64,000 nucleotides of DNA from Alicyclobacillus fastidiosus (GTDB taxonomy: Bacteria; Bacillota; Bacilli; Alicyclobacillales; Alicyclobacillaceae): NCBI RefSeq assembly GCF_026651875.1, contig NZ_CP104067.1:5658398-5722397 (forward strand), written 5' to 3'. Below the pieces are notes generated by a model. It had not been told where the DNA came from, searched no databases, and was given only the letters and a program-made list of their open reading frames with translations. Shown piece by piece: positions 1 through 8,267 of the stretch. Both the position numbers and the translations under genes were made by a program. How positions within the stretch are numbered: position 1 is the first letter of the stretch; every line of letters starts with the position of its first letter.

Positions 1-1
1 C

Positions 2-739
2 AAGGCCTCGGAGGTCTACGCGATGCAGAAGGCACGTACAGCGCGCCGGTTGGGGATTCAGTTCGAGATCAGCCGGCTTCCAGAAGACTCGTCGCAAGCG
101 AACGTGTCAGCGCGGGTGCGCGAATTGAGTGAGGATGTGAGCATCCACGGAATTATGCTGGAATTGCCATTGCCTGGTGCGATAGATAGTCAATCCGTCG
201 TGAGCACCATCCACGCGTTGAAGGACGTGGACGGGATGTCCCCATGTCACTCCTTCGCGAGACCCTCACCGGATGCCGCTTTGTACCCTGCAACCCCTCT
301 CGCCTGTATCCGTCTACTGAAACACTACGGCTACGAACTCCGCGGGCGCGACGTGACTGTGGTCGGCTGCGGTCAAACGGTCGGGCTTCCGCTCATCCAC
401 TTGCTGATTTCCGAAGGTGCCACGGTAGTCGCTTGCCACGAGTACACGGAAGACGTCCGCGCACATTTGCAGCGCAGTGAATTCGCGTTTGTCGCGGTTG
501 GAAAAGGCGGGTTGATCAAACCGGATATGGTGCACGACGGGCTCGTAGTGGTGGACGTCGGCATTTCGCAAGGGCCAGACGGTGAGGTGATCGGCGATCT
601 GTCTCCCGACGCCGCGCCATTGACGGGCGCATACACACCTACGCCCGGTGGTATCGGTGCCGTGACCACCTTGCAGATCTTTGCGAACTTGATGCACGCG
701 ATGGATATGCAATATGCAGCGGGAATGATCCAGGTGTAA
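2..739 (+). CDS. folD: Methylenetetrahydrofolate dehydrogenase/cyclohydrolase (FolD-like), 5' end missing
   Basis: This is the C-terminal part of a FolD-type bifunctional enzyme, which interconverts 5,10-methylene-, methenyl- and 10-formyl-tetrahydrofolate in the cytosol. The reading frame is already open at base 2 and codes for KASEVYAMQK, which matches the family block SQVYVxNK carrying the catalytic Lys. The true start therefore lies left of the window. Other family marks are LELPLP, KDVDGM and the C-terminal TPTPGGIGAVT. The dinucleotide-binding loop reads GCGQTVGLP instead of the usual GRSxxVGxP, so cofactor choice or activity may differ. A strong palindrome follows the stop. The family is clear; whether it is the housekeeping copy is not. 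Confidence 0.88.
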   Translation, partial: KASEVYAMQKARTARRLGIQFEISRLPEDSSQANVSARVRELSEDVSIHGIMLELPLPGAIDSQSVVSTIHALKDVDGMSPCHSFARPSPDAALYPATPLACIRLLKHYGYELRGRDVTVVGCGQTVGLPLIHLLISEGATVVACHEYTEDVRAHLQRSEFAFVAVGKGGLIKPDMVHDGLVVVDVGISQGPDGEVIGDLSPDAAPLTGAYTPTPGGIGAVTTLQIFANLMHAMDMQYAAGMIQV

Positions 740-762
740 GCTGTCATCGCAAGGTCATGAAC

Positions 763-798
763 GAAAAGAGGCTACCCACTGGTGGGTAGCCTCTTTTC
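763..798. terminator. Bidirectional hairpin terminator
   Basis: A perfect inverted repeat has arms at 763-779 and 782-798 and an AAAA/TTTT-bearing base on either side. It lies between the convergent folD-like gene and the ParR-like gene and can end transcription from both. Confidence 0.8.
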
Positions 799-824
799 GC
801 GTAGAGTAGATGTTCACGCGCAAA

Positions 825-1304
825 TTAGTGTGAACTACTACTCGCGACCCAAGCGCGCCGCTGTTGGCGCAACAGCGCAATCGGGTCCAGTTTGGGTTGG
901 GGCTCAACCCGCTCCTCTGCCACTGGCTCAGGGTCCGGTTCAGGAGACTGACTCGGAGCCTCCACAGGCGTCCTAGGAGCCACTGCCGCCGCTTGGGACG
1001 GCACCTGAGGGGTCTTTGGCGCAGCTTGGGCCGCCGCCACGTGCACAGGCGCCGTAGAACTTGTGTCGGCCGTCTCTACAGCTTTTGGCGCGACCGCATT
1101 CAACTGGGCAAGCGGCCCCGTGTTCTGCATCGCCTCGACATGGTTGCCGATAATCTGCAGAATTTCATAGCTGAAGTCCCCGTTCTGCTTGAGTCGAGAT
1201 AGGAATTCGCACACTTCTGGTGGCGTATCAGACGCGATATAGACGTGAAACAAATCCCCGTGCTTAAGTGCCTTCTTCCGCGTCCGTCTCGGCCTAGCTG
1301 TCAA
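825..1304 (-). CDS. ParR-like DNA-binding adaptor, partner of the actin-like protein
   Basis: This 159-residue protein is probably the adaptor of a type II (actin-based) DNA segregation system. Residues 1-65 are basic, then LFHVYIASDTPPEVCEFL and DFSYEILQIIGNHV resemble the strand-helix-helix of a ribbon-helix-helix fold. The middle (about 70-135) is rich in Pro, Ala and Glu. The last 20 residues (DPIALLRQQRRAW and onward) form a short basic amphipathic tail; in known ParR proteins a C-terminal peptide docks on the filament end. The TTG start overlaps the TGA stop of the upstream actin-like gene by four bases, so the two are co-translated. No domain match could be run. The call rests on position, size and layout. 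Confidence 0.55.
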   Translation of the reverse strand: MTARPRRTRKKALKHGDLFHVYIASDTPPEVCEFLSRLKQNGDFSYEILQIIGNHVEAMQNTGPLAQLNAVAPKAVETADTSSTAPVHVAAAQAAPKTPQVPSQAAAVAPRTPVEAPSQSPEPDPEPVAEERVEPQPKLDPIALLRQQRRAWVASSSSH

Positions 1305-2470
1305 ACGGTCTCATCTCCTGCTACGGTCGCCGCGACCTCCATCCCAGAGTCCATCGCGGATTCGAGGGAGCGGAAGGTACCGCGAAGGTTGCGCAGTTGA
1401 CTGTGCTCTTGCGTGTCAAAGCGCAACGGTCGACCTTGGCGCTCCACGTCCTTAATGTAGCTCGCCAAGATGGTGGCACCGCCGCCGATGAACAGGAATT
1501 CCTCCGCCTCTGGCGCCTCTGCCCAGGCGTCTAGCACTCTGTCCAGCACGTCGCGCGCCAATTCAGTGAGGTACAAGTTGGCGATGTCGCCGATGTTGCC
1601 TTTCACGAGCCCCTGCCACTTGACCTCGTAGTCCTTGTTGACGAGCCGCTCGATGACGTTGACGTCACTCTTAATCAGGTCCTGACCCATCTGCGCATTG
1701 AAGTCCTTGCGGATGCGCGTGATGATGTCGTTAAGGTTGATTCGAAAGCCCGTCGAAGTGTAGTCGTCCAACTGCAGGCCAGGTTTGAAGAAGGCAATAT
1801 CCAAGTCGATCCCGCCGAGGTCCGCGACGCCAAACGACTTGTCCATGAGGGTGCTCTTCGGTTCACTGGCGAGATCGATAATGCCTGAGACGTTATCGAC
1901 GTTGATGCCATCCGGCAGGGAGATCTGCATCTCGACCTCGACGCCCTCGAACTTCGGCGTGGATCGGAACGCGACCATATGAACCCCTCTCGTCAGCTTG
2001 TCCGAAAACGCTTGCGCTTCACTGACTTCCGCGATGGGTAGACCGATGCCGAGTTTCACCTGCGCGCGAATTCGCTTCACGCCGTTCTCGATGTCCGCCT
2101 GGTGCTTCGTCGCGATGGCGTACGCAAGTGCGCCGAGGGTGGTAATCATCGTCTCCGGCCGCTGCGACTTCATCTGGGCCGCCTTGTGACCGATGATGGC
2201 TTGTGCGCGAGGATGACGGGAAGCAAGGACACCGATTTGAAAATGTCTGCCAAAACCTTCTGGAATCGATGGAGACACGATTTCGAGGTCGAGGTTGTCA
2301 ATCGGCTCCCCTTGGTTGAGGATGACTTTTCGTTTCTGATCTGACTGGACGGTCACATTCGGAAACATAAACGTCTGGTTCATAGCATCGTAGGATGCCT
2401 TTACGAAGCTGTTTCCGTTGTCTACTGCCATGGTGATTTTCGTGTTCAAAAGCGTTGGGTCCTTGCCCAT
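1301..2470 (-). CDS. ParM/Alp-family actin-like protein
   Basis: This is an actin-like ATPase of the ParM/Alp group, whose members polymerise to push DNA molecules apart. The actin-fold phosphate-1 loop is AVDNGNSFVK near the N-terminus, phosphate-2 is GVADLGGIDLDIAFF, and the adenosine motif is FLFIGGGATIL. At 389 residues it fits the family. The ATG at 2470 lies nine bases after GGAAGGA. Upstream ATGs at 2494 and 2479 are in frame but less well placed. The gene overlaps the ParR-like gene, and a repeat array lies directly upstream at 2541-2675. Such genes are typical of plasmids and phages; finding one within about 60 kb of oriC is odd. A chromosomal role cannot be excluded. Confidence 0.78.
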   Translation of the reverse strand: MGKDPTLLNTKITMAVDNGNSFVKASYDAMNQTFMFPNVTVQSDQKRKVILNQGEPIDNLDLEIVSPSIPEGFGRHFQIGVLASRHPRAQAIIGHKAAQMKSQRPETMITTLGALAYAIATKHQADIENGVKRIRAQVKLGIGLPIAEVSEAQAFSDKLTRGVHMVAFRSTPKFEGVEVEMQISLPDGINVDNVSGIIDLASEPKSTLMDKSFGVADLGGIDLDIAFFKPGLQLDDYTSTGFRINLNDIITRIRKDFNAQMGQDLIKSDVNVIERLVNKDYEVKWQGLVKGNIGDIANLYLTELARDVLDRVLDAWAEAPEAEEFLFIGGGATILASYIKDVERQGRPLRFDTQEHSQLRNLRGTFRSLESAMDSGMEVAATVAGDETV

Positions 2471-2540
2471 CCAATTCATTCCTTCCGATTTCATAACACT
2501 TCACAACCAATTATATTTTCGCTGCCAGCGAGACGTCAAT

Positions 2541-2675
2541 GCAATTACTAGTTTATCAGTTATCTAGTTAACTAGTGATTTACCAAACCAATTAATCCAT
2601 TTATGAATTAACCAATTGATTGATTTACTAAACAACCAAGATTATGAATTAAGTAGTTAACTAGTTAATCCAACA
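2541..2675. repeat. AT-rich repeat array, candidate parC centromere/operator
   Basis: A markedly AT-rich stretch lies between the divergent actin-like and phosphotransferase-like genes. TAGTTAACTAGT occurs at 2565-2576 and 2654-2665, with the half form ACTAGT at 2547-2552. TTATGAATTAA occurs at 2601-2611 and 2642-2652, TTAATCCA at 2592-2599 and 2665-2672, and GATTTAC at 2577-2583 and 2622-2628. Repeats just upstream of parMR operons usually act as both centromere and operator, which is the inferred role here. Confidence 0.6.
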
Positions 2676-2752
2676 CCCAAAAACCCAGCTATATCAAGGC
2701 CTGCGGGCATATGTTACAATCGGGACACCGTGTGCGCTTGTGGAGGCCGAAA

Positions 2753-3631
2753 ATGAACGAAATTGTACAACCGACCGAAATTATGGATAAATTTGTAGAA
2801 ATGCCCGTCCAGCATCCGGGCCAGGCCAATCTCGTGAAGATCGGTTTGTGGAATGGAAGGCGTGTCGCCATGAAAACGGCAAGGCGGCAGGACGGATCAC
2901 TGAACGAATTCTATGTGGGAATCTCCAGTCTATTTAACGCAAGTCTTCAAGTACCCTATCACTACCTGAACATGTACCGCATCCTGTCCGTACACAGCAC
3001 ACTGCCTGTGCCGCACCTGTACAGCACCTTTCCACTCGAGGCGACGAGGTACCAACCGACGCACGCATACGTCGAAGGGCGCGCCGCCGTCTCTTTTGCC
3101 GAGCTCACACAAGTAGGGGCAGAGCTATACGGCAAACACTTGGCAAGGCTGCATTCGGTAAAAGTCAGCGGTGCGGGCTGTACCGGCGCACTCGTGACGC
3201 CAACACAATTTCACAAGCGGCTGTGTCGAACCATCGACCTACTGAGTCGTATCGCGGCGATTGACGACGAAACGAGGCGCATCGCGCACGACGTTCTGCT
3301 GACACGGGACACGTGGCCCATGGCCACGTATTTCGCGCCCATCATGCTCGACCTAGATCCGACACAGTACTTTGCAGAGGACGGACGATTGACGCACCTC
3401 ATCGACATCGACTTCGTGGTATTTGGCCCGCCGGAACTGGAACTCGTCGCCCTCGAGTCCATTTTCCCGCACCACCTGTCCGACGATTTCATCCGAGGCT
3501 ACCGAAGCGTTCGGGACTTCCCGGTACTCGCACCGGTGCGCCAGCCCTACCGACTGCTCAATCGCCTGTTGTGCGTGCAAGGACGGCAGCCGGCCCACAT
3601 GTGGAACGAGCGCGAAACCCTGTTTCCCTAG
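2753..3631 (+). CDS. Aminoglycoside phosphotransferase/protein kinase-like fold protein
   Basis: This 292-residue protein has features of the APH/choline kinase superfamily. The catalytic-loop equivalent of HGDLHPGN reads MLDLDPTQ, so the Asp is kept, the His is lost and the metal-binding Asn is Gln. The metal Asp is in IDIDFVVFGPPELELVALE. A candidate ATP Lys is in RRVAMKTARR. The ATG at 2753 lies six bases after GGAGG and is preferred over the in-frame ATG at 2711, which has no ribosome site. The gene diverges from the actin-like gene across the repeat array. Its stop overlaps that of fetB in a shared CTAG. Substrate unknown; antibiotic resistance should not be assumed. Confidence 0.6.
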   Translation: MNEIVQPTEIMDKFVEMPVQHPGQANLVKIGLWNGRRVAMKTARRQDGSLNEFYVGISSLFNASLQVPYHYLNMYRILSVHSTLPVPHLYSTFPLEATRYQPTHAYVEGRAAVSFAELTQVGAELYGKHLARLHSVKVSGAGCTGALVTPTQFHKRLCRTIDLLSRIAAIDDETRRIAHDVLLTRDTWPMATYFAPIMLDLDPTQYFAEDGRLTHLIDIDFVVFGPPELELVALESIFPHHLSDDFIRGYRSVRDFPVLAPVRQPYRLLNRLLCVQGRQPAHMWNERETLFP

Positions 3632-4392
3632 TGCTCGCGCCGTTCGACATAGACGAGCTGTTCATGTCGACTGAACAGCCGAGGGTACACCAAAAATCCG
3701 ACCAGGATCACCGTGACCGCGGAGCCCGCCAAGATACAAAAGAGGATCATGACCTGATAGCGAACGGCCTGCACCGGGCTCGCTCCAGCGATGATCAGAC
3801 CGCTCATCATGCCCGGCAACTGGACAATGCCTGTGGTTTTGGTCGAGTCAATCGTCGGGATGAGTCCCGCTCGAATCGCCTGCTTGAGATGTGGATAGAT
3901 GGCCTGGCGCGGTGTTCCACCTAGCGCCAGCACACTTTCAATCTCCTGCCGCTTCGCCGCCACCTCCCCCTGAATGCGGTTCAGAAGGACGCCCGAGGCA
4001 ACCATCGCGTTGCCGACGATCATGCCACTGATGGAGATGACGTACCGAGGCTGAAACGGGACGACATGCAGTGCCAACAACATGCCTTGGGTCACCACCT
4101 CGGTCGCCACCAGTCCAAGTGCAATTCGCCAGCCAACTCCAGGAATACTCTTCGCACGCGAACGCGCGTTGAGCGTGGCGACCACCACAATCAGCGCGAC
4201 CATCCCAAGGATGAAGACCGCGTTGTTCGCGTTGAACACGAACTTCAGCAGGTACCCGACGATGATGAGTTGAATAGCGGCGCGAACCGCGGCGACAATC
4301 ACGTCGCGCTGCAGTCCTAACCGAAGCCACATCGACAACCCCACACTGATGGCCACAAAGGCTAGCGTAAAGGATAAAGTGACAAAACTCAT
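3628..4392 (-). CDS. fetB: FetB-type ABC transporter permease
   Basis: This is the membrane subunit of a FetAB-type ABC exporter (UPF0014 family), linked in E. coli to iron export under oxidative stress. Its 254 residues hold about seven hydrophobic segments, with the family block GLIPTIDSTKTTGIVQLPGMM in the C-terminal half. The ATG at 4390-4392 overlaps the TGA of fetA (ATGA), so the pair is translationally coupled. A longer open frame runs up to 4908, but that part is antisense-frame readthrough of fetA. The substrate is inferred from the family. Confidence 0.85.
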   Translation of the reverse strand: MSFVTLSFTLAFVAISVGLSMWLRLGLQRDVIVAAVRAAIQLIIVGYLLKFVFNANNAVFILGMVALIVVVATLNARSRAKSIPGVGWRIALGLVATEVVTQGMLLALHVVPFQPRYVISISGMIVGNAMVASGVLLNRIQGEVAAKRQEIESVLALGGTPRQAIYPHLKQAIRAGLIPTIDSTKTTGIVQLPGMMSGLIIAGASPVQAVRYQVMILFCILAGSAVTVILVGFLVYPRLFSRHEQLVYVERREH

Positions 4393-5129
4393 CGCGTTTC
4401 CCCCTCCGCCATCGTCTGCATAAACCTCTGTGCCTGAAGCGTCTCTGGATGCGCAAAAAATGAATCTGCAGTGGCAGTCTCGACGAGTCTTCCTTCTGCC
4501 ATAAACCAGACCACATCGGCGACCCGGCGCGCCTGTTCCAAATCGTGAGTCACCCAGAGCATCGACGTGTGACGCTGTTCGTGAAGGCGCAAAATGGTTC
4601 GCTCGACTTCCAATTTCGCGTGAACATCGAGCGCCGACGTCACCTCGTCGAGCAGGAGAATGTCCGGTTTCATCGCCAGCGTCCTCCCCAGTGCCACGCG
4701 TTGTTTCTGACCGCCCGACAACTCGGCCCCAGGCCGGCTCAACAGATCTGCCTCGAGCCCGATGTCGTGCAACAAGGACCTTGGGTCGTGCAGCGACTGC
4801 CCGTGTAACTTCAAGCCATACGCCAGGTTCTCTTCCACCGTCCCCGGGAAGATGGTCGGGGATTGAAACACCATGCCCACCTTTTGCCGCAGTTTGCGAA
4901 CAGGCCAATCACGCACTTCGCGCCCTTCGACATAGACACTACCGGCCGTCGGCGAGCGCATTAGGTTACAGACGGACATCAGGGTGCTCTTCCCTGCGCC
5001 GGACGGGCCGATCAAGACGACGATGCGTCCTGCCTCAACCTTGCCAGACACCCCTCGAAGTAACTCTTCCTCCCCAATGCAGAGGAACAAGTCTACAAAC
5101 TCTATCGCATATCTGCGCATCCTACTCAC
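4389..5129 (-). CDS. fetA: FetA-type ABC transporter ATPase
   Basis: This is the ATPase subunit working with FetB. Walker A is GPSGAGKST (residues 41-49), the Q-loop Gln is near 89, the signature LSGGQ is at 137-141, Walker B ILLLDE is at 157-162, and the H-loop His is near 195. All catalytic residues are present in 246 residues, the usual size. The start taken is GTG at 5129. An ATG three codons in (5120) is possible, and a GGAG lies upstream of both. The gene is first in a two-gene operon on the minus strand. Confidence 0.85.
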   Translation of the reverse strand: MSRMRRYAIEFVDLFLCIGEEELLRGVSGKVEAGRIVVLIGPSGAGKSTLMSVCNLMRSPTAGSVYVEGREVRDWPVRKLRQKVGMVFQSPTIFPGTVEENLAYGLKLHGQSLHDPRSLLHDIGLEADLLSRPGAELSGGQKQRVALGRTLAMKPDILLLDEVTSALDVHAKLEVERTILRLHEQRHTSMLWVTHDLEQARRVADVVWFMAEGRLVETATADSFFAHPETLQAQRFMQTMAEGETR

Positions 5130-5207
5130 CTACTCCGAGACATCGCCCATGATATACTGTGAAAGGATTCCACACGACACCCTATGTATCCCTTGGAGGT
5201 GTGAAAA

Positions 5208-6215
5208 ATGTCGCAACTTGAAGCTAGGCGCATTGTGCTCGCCAGCCGCCCAAAGGGCAAGCCGACTACGGAAAACTTCCGCACGGAAACCGTCCTACTC
5301 TCGTCGCCGAGCCCCGGTGAAGTTCTCGTGAAAGCCCTTTACCTCTCGGTCGATCCCTACATGCGCGGCCGCATGAGCGAGTCGAAATCCTACGTACCTC
5401 CCTACGAGATCGGCGGCGTTGTCGGCGGCGGCGCAGTCGCTGAAGTCGTCGAGTCAAACGACGACCGCCTGCAGCCAGGCGATATTGTCAGCGGCCAATT
5501 CGGCTGGCAAACATATGCAATCGTCCCTGCCAAACACCTCCGGAAAATCGATCCAGCTCTCGCCCCTATCACCGCTTCCTTGGGATTGCTCGGCGTGACG
5601 GGGCTGACGGCCTACTTCGGGCTGGTCGACATCTGCAAACCACAGCGCAACGAGACGGTCGTGGTGTCCGGAGCTGCCGGGGCGGTCGGCATGACAGTCG
5701 GGCAAATCGCGAAAATTCTCGGTTGCCGCGTGGTGGGCGTCGCCGGATCGGACGAAAAAGTCCGCTATCTCACAGAACAACTCGGATTCGACGAGGCCAT
5801 CAACTATAAAACGGCAGAAAATATGACCAGAGCGCTCAAGCACGCGTGTCCCAACGGTATTGACGTCTACTTCGACAACGTAGGTGGAGACATCAGTGAT
5901 GCCGCATTCCGCAATCTCAACACGGGAGCGCGAATTTCCGTCTGCGGCCAAATCGCTCTGTACAACCTCGAACAACCGGACGTCGGCCCACGCCTTTTGA
6001 CGCCAATTTTGATTCACCGGGCGTTGGTGAAAGGGTTCATCATCACAGATTACGCGGACCGCTTTCCGGAAGGTGTACAGCAGTTGGCGAAGTGGTACCG
6101 CGACGGCCAGTTGAAGTTTGAGGAGACGATTGCAGAAGGGTTTGACCAAACCGTGGAAGCGTTCCTCGGCCTGTTCACCGGAGCCAACTTAGGAAAGCAA
6201 ATCGTGCGCGTGTGA
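5208..6215 (+). CDS. NADP-dependent medium-chain reductase (prostaglandin reductase/CurA family)
   Basis: This is a zinc-free medium-chain dehydrogenase/reductase of the CurA/YfmJ/leukotriene B4 dehydrogenase group, cytosolic and expected to reduce alpha,beta-unsaturated carbonyls with NADPH. The N-terminal catalytic domain contains VDPYMRGRM. The Rossmann segment has GAAGAVG near residue 155, and GIDVYFDNVGG follows. At 335 residues it is full length. GGAGGTGTG sits just before the ATG. TATACT at 5153-5158 could be a -10 box. The exact substrate cannot be read from sequence. Confidence 0.85.
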   Translation: MSQLEARRIVLASRPKGKPTTENFRTETVLLSSPSPGEVLVKALYLSVDPYMRGRMSESKSYVPPYEIGGVVGGGAVAEVVESNDDRLQPGDIVSGQFGWQTYAIVPAKHLRKIDPALAPITASLGLLGVTGLTAYFGLVDICKPQRNETVVVSGAAGAVGMTVGQIAKILGCRVVGVAGSDEKVRYLTEQLGFDEAINYKTAENMTRALKHACPNGIDVYFDNVGGDISDAAFRNLNTGARISVCGQIALYNLEQPDVGPRLLTPILIHRALVKGFIITDYADRFPEGVQQLAKWYRDGQLKFEETIAEGFDQTVEAFLGLFTGANLGKQIVRV

Positions 6216-6262
6216 CAGAAGGAAAACACGCGTGCATCCACTCCTGTCATCGAGGGCAGGCC

Positions 6263-6290
6263 TAGGGGACGGCGCAATCGCCGTCCCCTA
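6263..6290. terminator. Hairpin between convergent genes
   Basis: A perfect 12-bp inverted repeat (TAGGGGACGGCG and its complement) encloses a CAAT loop. It lies between the reductase gene and amtB, whose 3' ends face each other. The T-tracts are weak, so it may terminate imperfectly or only protect 3' ends. Confidence 0.55.
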
Positions 6291-6331
6291 AATACTCGCC
6301 TTTGTACTTCAAGGGTAGCATGAAGTACGTG

Positions 6332-7606
6332 CTAATATTTCGCTGAAGACTCTTGCTTCTTCTCTACAGTTTGGAATTCGTCCATGAAGGAAAGCTGGTT
6401 CCCGTCACTAAAGCGCTCGAGCTCGTTGTAAGCGGGGATTCCGTGCGCTACGATGTCCAAACCCGCTTCCTCCTCCGCCGAACCGACCCGAATTCCAATC
6501 GTTCGCTTGAGCGCTAGCCCCATCAAAAATGCACAACTAAATCCCCAAGCCGAGACGACGAGAATGCCAAGCAGTTGAACCGCAAGAAGGCGCACGTGGC
6601 CCGTTGTAAAGAGTCCTTGCGACCTGTCGAACAAGCCGACTCCCAGGGTGCCAAGAACGCCGCCAAACCCGTGCACGGCGACGGCGCCGACAGGATCGTC
6701 AATCTTGAGGGCGTCGACCCAACCCGTGGCGAGGATGACCAAGACGCCAGCGACAAGGCCGAGGACGATAGCCGCGTACGGGCCAATATACGCACAGCCC
6801 GCAGTCACAGCCACGAGGCCGGACAGAGAGCCGTTGATGGTCATACTCGGATCAGCGACTTTAAACCTGTAGGTGCTGAAGAGAATCGCGGACATGCCGC
6901 CCGCGGCTGCTGCCAAGAACGTATTCAGCGCAATGCTAGCCAAGTCCACATTGACGGCGCTCAGCGTACTTCCCGCGTTAAAACCAAACCAGCCAAACCA
7001 AAGGATAAAGGCGCCACACGACGCGAGAGGAATGTTGCTTGGAGCAAACACGTTCACGCTTCCGTCGCGGTTAAATCGATTCTTCCGGGGCCCCACCACG
7101 AGTGCGAGCGCGAGCGCCATAAACCCTCCCATTGCGTGGATGGCCGCGGATCCCGCGAAATCCTCCATGCCTAAATCCGCCAGCCAACCATGCTCTCCCC
7201 AAATCCAGTGCGCGGACACGGGATAGATCACGGCACAGGTGAGGCACACCGTCACAATGTACGCCGTGAACCGAAACCGCTCTGCGACGGCACCGGAAAT
7301 AATGGAGGCAACCGCGATGGCAAATCCAATTTGGAATAGTATAAAAGCTTCCGGTGACAAGTGACTTGGAGCCAGGACATGCCCGAATCCAACGACGTGA
7401 AGGGTGTCGCGGCCAAATAATAGATGGGAACCCACCAAGTAAAATGCAAGTGCCCCAAACGTCAAGTCGACAAAAATTTTCATCGTCACGTTGACCGCGT
7501 TCTTTGTTCTGACAAGTCCCGCCTCTAAGAGGCTGAATCCGCCCTCCATAAACAGCACAAGTGCTGCCGTAAGGACCACCCAGACGGTGTTTAGGGCGTT
7601 CTCCAT
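6332..7606 (-). CDS. amtB: Ammonium transporter AmtB
   Basis: This is an ammonium channel of the Amt/MEP/Rh family in the cytoplasmic membrane. Its 424 residues carry about eleven hydrophobic segments. The pore twin histidines are H157 in AIHAMGG and H312 in AVHGFGG, both conserved. The hydrophilic C-terminal tail contains the usual GLDIVAHGIPAY segment, which couples PII binding to closure. The gene starts 17 bases after glnK, an arrangement shared with most bacteria, so GlnK should block the channel when nitrogen is plentiful. Confidence 0.96.
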   Translation of the reverse strand: MENALNTVWVVLTAALVLFMEGGFSLLEAGLVRTKNAVNVTMKIFVDLTFGALAFYLVGSHLLFGRDTLHVVGFGHVLAPSHLSPEAFILFQIGFAIAVASIISGAVAERFRFTAYIVTVCLTCAVIYPVSAHWIWGEHGWLADLGMEDFAGSAAIHAMGGFMALALALVVGPRKNRFNRDGSVNVFAPSNIPLASCGAFILWFGWFGFNAGSTLSAVNVDLASIALNTFLAAAAGGMSAILFSTYRFKVADPSMTINGSLSGLVAVTAGCAYIGPYAAIVLGLVAGVLVILATGWVDALKIDDPVGAVAVHGFGGVLGTLGVGLFDRSQGLFTTGHVRLLAVQLLGILVVSAWGFSCAFLMGLALKRTIGIRVGSAEEEAGLDIVAHGIPAYNELERFSDGNQLSFMDEFQTVEKKQESSAKY

Positions 7607-7623
7607 ACGCTAGCCGCTCCCCC

Positions 7624-7980
7624 TTAACGTTTGAGTTCGTCTATCGTTTCATCGACGACACCCGTCCGAATGTTGTAGGCGTCAAGCACCTCATAGACAA
7701 AAATTTTCCCGTCTCCCATTTCTCCTGTTTGAGCCGAATCTATGATGGCTTCTATCGTTCGGTTTAGATAATTGTCGGAGACCACTATCTCAAGTTTGAT
7801 CTTTGGATGGAGATTGATATCGTACGTGTGTCCCCGGTACACCCCGTGTGTATTGCGCTCTTGCCCCCTCCCTTGTACTGGGATGACTGTGAATCCGTTA
7901 ACCCCTGTCTTCCTCAAGGCCTTGATGACGGCCTGCAGTTTTTCCGGGCGGATCACCGCATCGATCCGTTTCACACACAT
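7624..7980 (-). CDS. glnK: PII nitrogen-regulatory protein GlnK
   Basis: This trimeric PII signal protein senses 2-oxoglutarate and ATP/ADP and regulates AmtB. The 118-residue product has the T-loop (QGRGQERNTHGVYRGHTYDI) with both tyrosines of the YRGxxY block, including the Tyr51 equivalent, then a B-loop with TGEMGDGKIFV. The ATG at 7980 follows AAAGGAGCG directly. An open frame extends to 8046, but those extra residues match no PII protein. The gene is first in the glnK-amtB operon. Confidence 0.95.
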   Translation of the reverse strand: MCVKRIDAVIRPEKLQAVIKALRKTGVNGFTVIPVQGRGQERNTHGVYRGHTYDINLHPKIKLEIVVSDNYLNRTIEAIIDSAQTGEMGDGKIFVYEVLDAYNIRTGVVDETIDELKR

Positions 7981-7995
7981 CGCTCCTTTACGCAG

Positions 7996-8023
7996 ATTGT
8001 ACAGGAAAGTGAATGTGTGTCTA
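7996..8023 (-). promoter_or_regulatory. Candidate sigma-A promoter of glnK-amtB
   Basis: On the minus strand TAGACA (8018-8023) and TACAAT (7996-8001) are separated by 16 bases and lie just upstream of the glnK ribosome site. Pattern match only. Confidence 0.4.
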
Positions 8024-8132
8024 GCTATAATCAGATCCATTTCCACAACTTCTTGAGCCCGACAGCCTATTTCGTCACAAATTTCAAATATTACGCAAAG
8101 GATCCTGTAAATTTATGTCGAAATTTGGCGCA

Positions 8133-8229
8133 ACATCGAAAAAGGCAACCCTTTGGAAACGAAGTGGACGCAAAGCTACAGGGGCTACCTCTGCTCTACA
8201 TAGGCAGATACGCCAGCCAGCTACCGTGA
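8133..8229 (+). promoter_or_regulatory. Cyclic-di-GMP-I (GEMM) riboswitch aptamer
   Basis: The stretch follows the GEMM-I plan. AAAAAGGCAACC is followed by a 5-bp hairpin closed by a GAAA tetraloop (8156-8159), then GGACGCAAAGC, a second hairpin (TCTGC...GGCAGA), and the closing GCCAGCTACCG. The G expected for c-di-GMP rather than cGAMP recognition appears to be present in AGGCAA, though this alignment is by eye. An intrinsic terminator follows directly. The downstream gene makes and breaks c-di-GMP, which supports the call. Confidence 0.85.
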
Positions 8230-8233
8230 CCGG

Positions 8234-8267
8234 AACGACGCCCGTATCACGGGTGTCGTTTTTTTTT
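8234..8267 (+). terminator. Riboswitch expression platform (intrinsic terminator)
   Basis: An 11-bp stem has arms at 8234-8244 and 8250-8260, with one G-T pair and loop TATCA, and runs into nine T residues (8259-8267). It lies right after the aptamer and before the GTG start, so ligand binding can decide read-through. Confidence 0.85.

Noticed and set aside
2753..3631. Antibiotic-resistance kinase
   Set aside because: The fold is similar to APH enzymes, but the catalytic loop is altered and the context is a partition-type locus, so a resistance label is not supported.
4393..4908. N-terminal extension of the fetB frame into fetA
   Set aside because: The family start is the ATG at 4392, which overlaps the fetA stop. 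The extension is an out-of-frame reading of the ATPase gene.
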